From the NCBI GenBank assembly GCA_902790885.1, contig CADATR010000042.1, positions 1-11,404 on the forward strand: a stretch of 11,404 nt of DNA, in the 5' to 3' direction. Position 1 is the first letter of the stretch; each line of letters opens with the position of its first letter. The notes under the pieces were generated by a model. The model saw only the letters and a list, made by a program, of their open reading frames with translations. It made no database searches and was not told the origin of the DNA. A program made the position numbers and the translations under genes. This DNA comes from an uncultured Eubacteriales bacterium (lineage in GTDB: Bacteria > Bacillota_A > Clostridia > Peptostreptococcales > Anaerovoracaceae). Positions 1-5,195 of the stretch are shown in pieces.

Positions 1-1
1 G

Positions 2-421
2 ATGGCTATTCCTAACTGGAAGATGCACAACCTCGTCGAGACAAGCGGCGGCATCGTAGTATGCGAAGAGACATGCACAGGTACAAGATACTTCGAGAAT
101 CAGGTTGATGAGAGCGGAGCTACTCTGAATGAGATGGTTCAGAACATCGCAAACAGATATATGGGCATCAACTGCGCATGCTTCACTCCTAACACAGGCA
201 GATTCGACGATGTCGTAAGACTGGCTAAGGAGAGCAAGGCTGACGGAGTTATCGATGTTAACCTTATGTTCTGCCAGACATATGATATCGAAGGCAGAAG
301 CCTCGAAGAGAGATGCAAGGCAGAGGGGATCCCGTTCCTCGGAATCGAGACAGATTACACAGACAACGACGCTCAGCAGCTCAAGACAAGGATCGGCGCG
401 TTCATCGAGATGCTCGGCTAA
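2..421 (+). CDS. Double-cubane-cluster reductase / 2-hydroxyacyl-CoA dehydratase family protein, C-terminal part (5' end outside window)
   Basis: This is the C-terminal 139 residues of a HgdB/YjiM-like protein; family members are roughly 380-430 residues, so about two thirds lies upstream of the window and the Met at base 2 is probably internal. Cysteines visible here, numbered from base 2, are C21 and C25 (CEETCTG), C58 and C60 (NCACFTPN), C91 (FCQTY) and C105. The CEETCTGTRYF, CACFTPN and GIETDYT segments match my memory of the double-cubane [8Fe-9S] anaerobic reductases rather than classical two-subunit dehydratases. Such enzymes use electrons from a dedicated ATPase to reduce difficult substrates; the physiological substrate is generally unknown. 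The DUF3343 gene and the activase immediately downstream support this subfamily. Acyl-CoA dehydratase subunit is the alternative. The family is secure, the exact subfamily likely. Confidence 0.85.
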   Translation: MAIPNWKMHNLVETSGGIVVCEETCTGTRYFENQVDESGATLNEMVQNIANRYMGINCACFTPNTGRFDDVVRLAKESKADGVIDVNLMFCQTYDIEGRSLEERCKAEGIPFLGIETDYTDNDAQQLKTRIGAFIEMLG

Positions 422-460
422 TTGCCTATCGAAAGATGACTCAATAGGGCCAAAAATGAT

Positions 461-495
461 AATATGGGGGCGGAGATTATCCGTCCCCATATTTT
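461..495 (+). promoter_or_regulatory. Intercistronic hairpin between reductase and DUF3343 genes
   Basis: Bases 461-473 (AATATGGGGGCGG) pair with 481-493 (CCGTCCCCATATT) over 13 bp with a single G-U pair, around a 7-nt loop. Only about four Ts end the 3' arm (492-495) before the AGGAAG ribosome site of the next gene, so it is a weak terminator at best. It is better read as a 3'-end stabiliser or partial terminator that lets the reductase be made in excess over the downstream genes. The structure is seen directly; the role is inferred. Confidence 0.6.
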
Positions 496-506
496 AGGAA
501 GAAAAG

Positions 507-770
507 ATGTCAGAATATTTACACTATTACATTTTATTTCAGAATCATACCGACGCGACGGCAATGTACCGCTCGCTTAAAGGAAAGGGAATGTATGCCC
601 AGATCAGTCCGACGCCGAGAGAGCTTTCGGTATGCTGCGGAGTGTCACTGCTGGTGCACGGAGAAGACGTGGAAAAGATAAAGGAGATCGCCGGTGAGGA
701 GAATCTGGCGTATCTGCAGATAAGCGGGCTTAACAATACATTCGATAATACGCGCCACAAATACGGCTAG
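507..770 (+). CDS. DUF3343 (putative Se/S carrier-like) small protein
   Basis: An 87-residue cytoplasmic protein that fits the DUF3343 family (Pfam describes it as putative Se/S carrier-like). Visible marks are an N-terminal HYYILFQNHTDA strand-helix segment, a Pro-rich PTPRE turn near residue 36 and the conserved paired cysteines C43-C44 in SVCCGVSLLV. Length is typical of the family. The ATG has an AGGAAG Shine-Dalgarno site (496-501) 5 nt upstream. It sits between a double-cubane reductase and its activase, a neighbourhood I recall for this family in anaerobes. A role as an accessory, perhaps handling sulfur or selenium for the metalloenzyme, is only inferred; no activity can be read from the sequence. 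Confidence 0.8.
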   Translation: MSEYLHYYILFQNHTDATAMYRSLKGKGMYAQISPTPRELSVCCGVSLLVHGEDVEKIKEIAGEENLAYLQISGLNNTFDNTRHKYG

Positions 771-822
771 GCTCATGATTCAGGCCATGCGGCGCTGGAA
801 ATACAGAAAAGGAAAAATATAT

Positions 823-1596
823 ATGGGAAAGAAATACATCGGAATAGACATAGGCTCGACCGCATCAAAGGTGTGTGTCCTTGAAGAGGGCAGGGATCCT
901 GTATTTGAAGTGCTTCCGACGGGGTGGAACAGCAAGATCACTGCGGGCATCATCAAGGATGACCTTCTTAAAAGATATGGTGACATCGATGACTCAAGCG
1001 TGGTCGCGACAGGCTACGGCCGCATTAGCGTCGACTATGCCGACAAAGTCATCACCGAGATCACATGCCACGGAAGAGGCGGCTATGAGATGATAGGGCG
1101 TGACTGCACCATCATCGACATAGGAGGACAGGACACCAAGTATATCAACGTAAAGGGCGGCAAACCTATCGACTTTCTTATGAACGACAAGTGCGCTGCC
1201 GGCACAGGAAAGTTCATTGAGGTAATGGCCAACAGGCTGGGACTTACAATAGAAGAACTTTTTGACCTTGCCGAGATAGGCGACCCTATTTCGATCAGCT
1301 CACTTTGCACTGTGTTTGCAGAGTCTGAAGTGATAAACTACATGGGAGAGGGCAGAAGCCGCGAGGATCTGGCTGCAGGAGTCATAGATTCCGTAGCGCT
1401 CAAGGTCGCTACTCTGGTGCAGCGAAAAGAACTGCAGGATACCATAATCATCACCGGGGGCTTCAGCAACAACGAATTCTTCGCTTCGCTTCTGAGCAAA
1501 AAACTTGGTAAAACAGCTCTGGCCATGCCTGACGGCAGGTACGCGGGGGCTTACGGCGCAGCGCTGCTTGCGCGCGAGCGTGCCGCGAAGGATTGA
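823..1596 (+). CDS. Acyl-CoA dehydratase activase (BadF/BadG/BcrA/BcrD-type ATPase)
   Basis: A 257-residue ASKHA-fold ATPase of the HgdC/YjiL type. Each homodimer holds one [4Fe-4S] cluster and uses ATP hydrolysis to push an electron into the partner dehydratase or double-cubane reductase. Seen here: phosphate-binding loop GIDIGSTASK (7-16), second phosphate motif DIGGQDTK (99-106), CAAGTGKF with C124 and SSLCTVFAES with C162 (the expected cluster ligands), and the adenosine motif TGGFSNN (211-217). Length is normal for a single-domain activase. I chose ATG 823 because translation then starts in the family-typical MGKKYIGIDIGST, preceded by AAAAGGA at 807-813; an in-frame ATG at 775 would add 16 unlikely residues. 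The partner is presumably the reductase upstream. Confidence 0.9.
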   Translation: MGKKYIGIDIGSTASKVCVLEEGRDPVFEVLPTGWNSKITAGIIKDDLLKRYGDIDDSSVVATGYGRISVDYADKVITEITCHGRGGYEMIGRDCTIIDIGGQDTKYINVKGGKPIDFLMNDKCAAGTGKFIEVMANRLGLTIEELFDLAEIGDPISISSLCTVFAESEVINYMGEGRSREDLAAGVIDSVALKVATLVQRKELQDTIIITGGFSNNEFFASLLSKKLGKTALAMPDGRYAGAYGAALLARERAAKD

Positions 1597-1613
1597 GAAA
1601 GAAAAAGCAGAAA

Positions 1614-2360
1614 ATGAAAAAAACACGGGGATTGACGATATTTATAATCATTCTTACCTTTGCGGTCATAGCCGCTGCTGCTTTCATTGTCCATAAGGCA
1701 GCAATCAGAGCCGATCTTAGGGAGGCAGAAGAAGCTGCAGAGGAGGCAAGGCAGAAGCAGGCTGAAGAGGAAACCAGGGAGCAGGAAAAACTCGACAGGA
1801 TAGCTGAAGAAAAAGGCCAGTGGTATCTGATACTCGTGAACGAGTGGAATGCCATTCCGGACGATTTTGATGTAGCGACTGCAGAAGCCGAAGACGGCTA
1901 CTATGTCGATGAAAGGATAAGGGATCCTCTTATGGAGATGCTGTCGGACTGCAGGGAAGCCGGTTATTCTCCGAGGATAATCTCGTCATTCAGGACCCGT
2001 GAGACACAGCAGTATCTTTACGATCACACTGCCAACAAGGCAGATACTGCGATCCCGGGACACAGCGAGCATGAGTGCGGTCTGGCTATCGATATCATCG
2101 ATGCAGACTCACTTGGCTGGGGCGATCCTCTCATAGATGAGCAGGAGGACATGCCTGCCCAGAAGTGGCTTATGGAACATTGCCATGAGTACGGATTCAT
2201 CCTTCGCTATCCAAAGGATATGCAAGAAAAAACCGGCATAATCTATGAGCCTTGGCACTACAGATATGTCGGTAAAGAACATGCTGAAATCATTATGAGC
2301 AATGGCCTGTGCCTTGAGGAATACCTCGAAGACATGCAGACATACTATGATCCGGAGTAG
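1614..2360 (+). CDS. VanY-type D-alanyl-D-alanine carboxypeptidase (peptidase M15B), membrane-anchored
   Basis: A 248-residue zinc peptidase expected to remove the terminal D-Ala from peptidoglycan stem peptides outside the membrane. Layout: basic N-terminus, one membrane segment (about 7-27), a charged Ala/Glu-rich predicted coiled coil (about 33-67), then the M15 catalytic domain. The signature SxHxxGxAxD is complete as SEHECGLAID (S151, H153, D160), and EPWHYRYVG supplies the expected catalytic E212 and zinc ligand H215. The start is uncertain. ATG 1614 gives a clean membrane anchor but lacks a good ribosome site; TTG 1593, overlapping the activase stop, adds seven basic residues. Overlap or near-overlap with the activase suggests cotranscription. 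No vanA/B-like genes are nearby, so this looks like a housekeeping cell-wall enzyme rather than a resistance gene. Confidence 0.88.
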   Translation: MKKTRGLTIFIIILTFAVIAAAAFIVHKAAIRADLREAEEAAEEARQKQAEEETREQEKLDRIAEEKGQWYLILVNEWNAIPDDFDVATAEAEDGYYVDERIRDPLMEMLSDCREAGYSPRIISSFRTRETQQYLYDHTANKADTAIPGHSEHECGLAIDIIDADSLGWGDPLIDEQEDMPAQKWLMEHCHEYGFILRYPKDMQEKTGIIYEPWHYRYVGKEHAEIIMSNGLCLEEYLEDMQTYYDPE

Positions 2361-2376
2361 ACCGGATCATTTTTTT
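2347..2376 (+). terminator. Rho-independent terminator after the M15 carboxypeptidase gene
   Basis: A perfect 9-bp stem ATGATCCGG/CCGGATCAT (2347-2355 with 2362-2370) closes a 6-nt loop that contains the carboxypeptidase stop codon, and six Ts follow at 2371-2376. It ends the left-hand + strand operon. Read on the - strand the hairpin has no T tail, so it should not stop transcripts of the convergent CofE-like gene efficiently. Confidence 0.85.
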
Positions 2377-3065
2377 CGGATCAGTATAAATGGCGTGCAC
2401 TGGTCGTCCTGGCCTGCAGGGTTGTCTCTGATGATCTCGCAGAGCTGCTCCTCACTGAGAGTCACATCGCTGCTTTTTCCGAGAATATCACGGGTAAAAT
2501 CGTTCGCATCTATGATGATGCACGAGATGCCCGTTTTTTCTTTGATCTTTCTGCAGACACCGTCCGGATCTTTCGGAAGAGGAATGCCGTATTCGCCGTA
2601 AACAGGGAACACATCCGGGTAGAAGCCGTCGAGTCCGCGGACTTCTTCTCCTACCATGTCATAGAAGATGCCCTTCTTTCCAACCAGCTTGCCGAAACCG
2701 GCACATACAGCGGCGAGGAAGACCTTCGCTCCTCCGTTGAGATCAATGGCATACTGCATCTTGTATACATCGCCTACGCCTATGCCGGCCGAATTGTGCT
2801 GAGTGGCAAAGCGGCTGAGAAATTTCGCGAGCTTTGTGACCTTCATGTCCTTTTTAGGAATGACGTTGTTCTGGCAGAGCGAAATGATCTTTTCTGCTAT
2901 GGCGAGCATATCGCCCTCCTGCCAGAGAGGCTTTACATATCTCTCAACAAGCTCAACATAATCTTCTCCGATCTGAACAAAATGGGTCTGTATGGCACAT
3001 CTGTCATAGGTGCCTGTAGAAGTCTCGATCGAAACGTTTTTATTTGCATTAGCTGTGAATTCCAT
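2367..3065 (-). CDS. CofE-like protein (coenzyme F420-0:L-glutamate ligase family)
   Basis: A 232-residue cytoplasmic protein resembling the CofE/F420-0:gamma-glutamyl ligase homologues found as standalone genes in many Clostridia. Segments matching my memory of that group are TANANKN near the N-terminus, IQTHFV (25-30), GDMLAIAEKIISLCQNN (51-67), DGFYPDVFPVYGEYGIPLP (146-164), IIIDAND (183-189) and DNPAGQDDQCTP (214-225). True CofE adds glutamates to F420 with GTP and a divalent metal. These bacteria are not usually F420 producers and no other F420 gene is in the window, so the substrate is open. The ATG follows AGAAGGA (+ strand 3076-3082) by about 10 nt. The stop lies inside the opposing terminator stem, so the gene ends tail-to-tail with the carboxypeptidase gene. 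Confidence 0.8.
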   Translation of the reverse strand: MEFTANANKNVSIETSTGTYDRCAIQTHFVQIGEDYVELVERYVKPLWQEGDMLAIAEKIISLCQNNVIPKKDMKVTKLAKFLSRFATQHNSAGIGVGDVYKMQYAIDLNGGAKVFLAAVCAGFGKLVGKKGIFYDMVGEEVRGLDGFYPDVFPVYGEYGIPLPKDPDGVCRKIKEKTGISCIIIDANDFTRDILGKSSDVTLSEEQLCEIIRDNPAGQDDQCTPFILIRKK

Positions 3066-3085
3066 AAATCTTTCATCCTTCTCTG

Positions 3086-3278
3086 TTATGCGCTAAACAA
3101 AATACTCGCCTCGCCTGCTCCGTCGACGGGAATGCCATCTCGTTCGGCCTTGCTTCGCGGGGAACGGCTCTGACGCTTCGCTTGCGAGACTCGTTCCATC
3201 CGCTCACCGGCGGCCTCTCTCCGGCATTCCTTGCGTCTTCTGCGCAACGCTCGTCTCCGCGTTTTGTTTATCGCATAA
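3086..3278. repeat. 193-bp GC-rich imperfect palindrome with 17-bp terminal inverted repeats (MITE-like or structured leader)
   Basis: The ends TTATGCGCTAAACAAAA (3086-3102) and TTTTGTTTATCGCATAA (3262-3278) are inverted repeats matching at 16 of 17 bases. Further mirrored blocks lie inside at similar distances: GGAATGCC 3129-3136 with GGCATTCC 3223-3230, GGCC 3146-3149 with 3212-3215, GCGG 3157-3160 with CCGC 3200-3203, and GGAACG 3161-3166 with CGTTCC 3192-3197. The centre is near 3180. The interior is much richer in GC than the AT-rich DNA to its right. No transposase, clear reading frame or target-site duplication is visible. The left end stops 3 nt from the CofE-like gene's ribosome site. 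This fits a non-autonomous miniature element or dispersed intergenic repeat; a structured mRNA leader is the alternative. Confidence 0.65.
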
Positions 3279-3435
3279 ATATTAATACTGACAGGTTATT
3301 GTATCATGCTTTTATAATAAAAGTGATACGCATTTGGGATTATATCATATTATTAAGTTTGGATGACATACTGGCAACCTGCGGCGATGTATTGTACAAT
3401 TATATAACTATGAGTAGAAACAAGGAGGTTACAAG
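3279..3435. promoter_or_regulatory. AT-rich divergent promoter region between the CofE-like and ATP-grasp genes
   Basis: For the - strand gene, an extended -10 TGATATAAT reads from + strand 3347-3339, with no good -35; transcription from it would run through the whole palindromic element. For the + strand gene there are two candidates: CTGACA (3288-3293) with TATAAT (3313-3318) at a loose 19-nt spacing, and TGGCAA (3372-3377) with TACAAT (3395-3400) at 17 nt. An imperfect inverted repeat, GTATCA-TG-CTTTTA-TAA-TAAAAG-TGATAC (3301-3329), and the perfect palindrome ATTGTACAAT (3391-3400) lie over these sites and could be operators. Promoter choice is uncertain. Confidence 0.4.
3422..3429 (+). 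promoter_or_regulatory. Full-consensus Shine-Dalgarno site deciding a GTG start
   Basis: AAGGAGGT lies 6 nt before GTG 3436 and is a complete match to the anti-SD core. This fixes the ATP-grasp start at the GTG rather than at the in-frame ATG 18 nt further on, and implies strong initiation from a non-ATG codon. Confidence 0.85.
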
Positions 3436-4458
3436 GTGCTGAGTCCTAGTTACATGTTACGGGTTCTCAAGGGAATGAGCCTTGATAAATATAAGGATGT
3501 CCTCGACAGGACAGCGAAGTTTTCGGGAATGAGCAAGTCTGCGATCACTGCCGACATGGTAAAGTGCGCAGTGAAGTATGGCGCGGGATATTATGATTAT
3601 GTCACTTTCGGATTCTGGGATCTGACAGACGAGCAGCGTGACACTTTCCTCACAAGACTGCGCAATAAGAAACTCATAAGCCATTTCAACGATGACACAT
3701 ATGAGCATCTCTTCGACAACAAAGAGGATTTCAACAATCTGTTCAAAGATTATATCAAACGCGACTTCATCAATTTCCAGACATCATCGAAGGGAGAGGT
3801 AAGGGAGTTTGTTGAAAAGCATAAGGTCATATTCTGCAAGCCTGTCGACGGCTCCTGCGGTCACGGCTGCATGAAGAAGAACCTCGATGACTACAAGGAC
3901 TTCGATGAGATGTACAGGGAGCTCCTGCAGGAGGACTCATGGCTTCTTGAGGAAGTGCTGAAGCAGCATCCTGACAATGAGAAGGTATATCCTTACGCAA
4001 TGAACTGCCTGAGAATAATAACAGTTGTGGATAAGCAGAGAGTCCCTCATGTTATATTCGCTACACAGAAATTCGGATTGAACGGCCGCGTGGTGGATAA
4101 CTACGGATTCGGTACACGTGTAGATCTGGAGACCGGAAAGATCTGCTCACCGGGCGTAAGCGGAGACGGATCGATGGCGATAACATATGATGAGCATCCG
4201 ATGACTCATTACAAGCTGATGGGGCATCAGGTGCCTATGTTCAAAGAAGCTTGCGAGCTCGCCAAGCAGGCGGCCCTGGTGGTGCCTCAGGTCAGATACG
4301 TAGGATGGGATATAGGCATTACGCCTGACGGGCCTGCCATTGTAGAGGGCAATAATTACTGCGCTCATGACTTCTGGCAGCTTCCTGCCCAGACTCCTGA
4401 GAAGACCGGCATACTTCCGGTGTTTGAAGCCATCGAGCCTGATCTTGATGTAAGATAG
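3436..4458 (+). CDS. Sugar-transfer-associated ATP-grasp protein
   Basis: A 340-residue cytoplasmic enzyme of the ATP-grasp fold, best matching the sugar-transfer-associated group (PF14397). ATP-grasp enzymes activate a carboxylate with ATP and join it to an amine or thiol; members of this group tend to occur near exopolysaccharide and cell-surface genes, and their products are mostly unknown. Seen here: a helical N-terminal domain (about 1-115), IFCKPVDGSCGHGCMK (132-147) with the expected ATP-binding K135 and Gly-rich loop, WLLEEVL (169-175) as the purine-binding hinge, NCLRIITV (190-197), and the metal-binding VGWDIGITPDGPAIVEGNN (289-307) with D292, E304 and N306. All expected catalytic positions look intact. 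The GTG start is set by a perfect ribosome site. It is monocistronic, ending at a terminator shared with the CHAP hydrolase gene. Confidence 0.85.
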   Translation: MLSPSYMLRVLKGMSLDKYKDVLDRTAKFSGMSKSAITADMVKCAVKYGAGYYDYVTFGFWDLTDEQRDTFLTRLRNKKLISHFNDDTYEHLFDNKEDFNNLFKDYIKRDFINFQTSSKGEVREFVEKHKVIFCKPVDGSCGHGCMKKNLDDYKDFDEMYRELLQEDSWLLEEVLKQHPDNEKVYPYAMNCLRIITVVDKQRVPHVIFATQKFGLNGRVVDNYGFGTRVDLETGKICSPGVSGDGSMAITYDEHPMTHYKLMGHQVPMFKEACELAKQAALVVPQVRYVGWDIGITPDGPAIVEGNNYCAHDFWQLPAQTPEKTGILPVFEAIEPDLDVR

Positions 4459-4472
4459 AAAAACGGACAAAT

Positions 4473-4520
4473 AAAAAAGCTGTGCCTGTCACGACAGATG
4501 GGCACAGCTCATTATTTATT
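4473..4520. terminator. Bidirectional terminator between ATP-grasp and CHAP genes
   Basis: AGCTGTGCC (4478-4486) pairs with GGCACAGCT (4501-4509), and the enclosed CTGTCACGACAG can fold into a further small stem. On the - strand the stem is followed by six Ts (from + strand AAAAAA 4473-4478), a strong signal that ends the CHAP gene, whose stop is at 4516-4518. On the + strand the tail (CATTATTTATTCTTT) is T-rich but interrupted, so termination of the ATP-grasp transcript is probably weaker. Confidence 0.8.
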
Positions 4521-5124
4521 CTTTAGTTTTGATCACACCGTAGCCGTATATGGCAGGATCATCAACGAAATAGCGTTTCTGTCTGCAGAGGTCGCCGGAA
4601 TTGCCTTCTACCGTGAAGACTTTGTCATCGACTACGCCGGTCACGATGCCCACGTGATCGCGGGCTCCGTCCTGATCCCAGTCGAAGAATATGATGTCGC
4701 CGGCCTCAGGGGTATCTCCCATGAGGCGCCACTGATCGCGAAGCACGAACCAGTCGGCTCCGTCACTCACGATGGCGAATTTAGGAGCGGCATCGGATTT
4801 CAGATATCCGCACTGATCTTCGCACCATGACACGAAAAGCGCACACCAATCCTCGCGGTTTTCGAATCCATACCACGACCAGAAACGTTCGCCGCCTTTA
4901 TTGCCGAGCTGTCCCATCGCTGCCTTGACGATCGGCTTGTCACTGACGACTGAAACGATACTCTTCATCTCTTTCGTGTAGCTTCTGTTTCCGATCGCGG
5001 TACCGGCTAAAACACCGCCGCCGACAGCGATGACTGCCGCTATTGCGAGTGATATTATACGCCTTTTGAACAGCTTGCGTTTTCTTTGTTTACGCAATTC
5101 GCGCCTGATTTCTTCATCTGTCAT
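4516..5124 (-). CDS. CHAP-domain peptidoglycan hydrolase, membrane-anchored
   Basis: A 202-residue protein with a very basic N-terminus (REL RKQRKRKLFKRR, residues 8-22), one membrane segment (about 23-43) and an extracytoplasmic CHAP domain. CHAP enzymes are cysteine amidases or endopeptidases that cut peptidoglycan. Expected residues are present: C94 in DWCALFVSWC, AGDIIFFDWD (141-150), H157 in RDHVGIVTG, and E173/N175 in VEGNSGD. Two more cysteines (C101, C105) lie near the active site. I chose ATG at + strand 5122-5124 because a good promoter puts its start point on or next to that codon. Upstream in-frame Met codons at 5137-5142 lie within the promoter spacer, and the frame open to 5247 would run through the opposite gene. 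The enzyme diverges from a membrane protein of unknown function. Confidence 0.85.
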   Translation of the reverse strand: MTDEEIRRELRKQRKRKLFKRRIISLAIAAVIAVGGGVLAGTAIGNRSYTKEMKSIVSVVSDKPIVKAAMGQLGNKGGERFWSWYGFENREDWCALFVSWCEDQCGYLKSDAAPKFAIVSDGADWFVLRDQWRLMGDTPEAGDIIFFDWDQDGARDHVGIVTGVVDDKVFTVEGNSGDLCRQKRYFVDDPAIYGYGVIKTKE

Positions 5125-5130
5125 ATTTAT

Positions 5131-5159
5131 AGTATACATCATTAGACAAGTGCGGACAA
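5131..5159 (-). promoter_or_regulatory. Sigma-A-type promoter for the CHAP gene, predicted leaderless mRNA
   Basis: Read on the - strand, -35 TTGTCC (+ strand 5159-5154), a 17-nt spacer and -10 TATACT (5136-5131) lead to a start point about 7 nt on, which is the A of the ATG at 5124 or a base beside it. There is no Shine-Dalgarno sequence before that ATG. The promoter match is seen directly; leaderless translation is inferred. Confidence 0.65.
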
Positions 5160-5171
5160 ATGCTATATGAT
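5143..5171 (+). promoter_or_regulatory. Sigma-A-type promoter for the 5196 gene and probably the downstream operon
   Basis: -35 TAGACA (5143-5148) and -10 TATGAT (5166-5171) each match consensus at 5 of 6 bases with an ideal 17-nt spacer. The start point would be near 5178, giving an 18-nt leader with AGGAG at 5185-5189. This promoter interlocks with the divergent CHAP promoter: both -35 boxes fall within 17 bp, so the two polymerases could not bind at once. A 10-bp-spaced direct repeat GACAA (5145-5149, 5155-5159) overlaps both. Confidence 0.65.
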
Positions 5172-5195
5172 AGATATACAGGACAGGAGAGCAAA

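Noticed and set aside
775..822. Upstream ATG start for the activase
   Set aside because: It adds 16 basic, non-family residues; the Met at 823 gives the conserved N-terminus and has AAAAGGA upstream.
1614..2360. Vancomycin resistance (vanY) locus
   Set aside because: Only the carboxypeptidase is present, with no van ligase, VanH/VanX or two-component genes; M15B enzymes are common housekeeping proteins.
2796..3173. A 125-codon + strand frame antisense to the CofE-like gene and entering the palindrome
   Set aside because: It covers most of the first half of a recognised gene and has no own initiation signal.
3182..3442. An 86-codon + strand frame from the palindrome into the ATP-grasp gene's promoter region
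   Set aside because: It changes from GC-rich repeat to AT-rich promoter DNA midway, has no coding-like composition and overlaps the ATP-grasp start.
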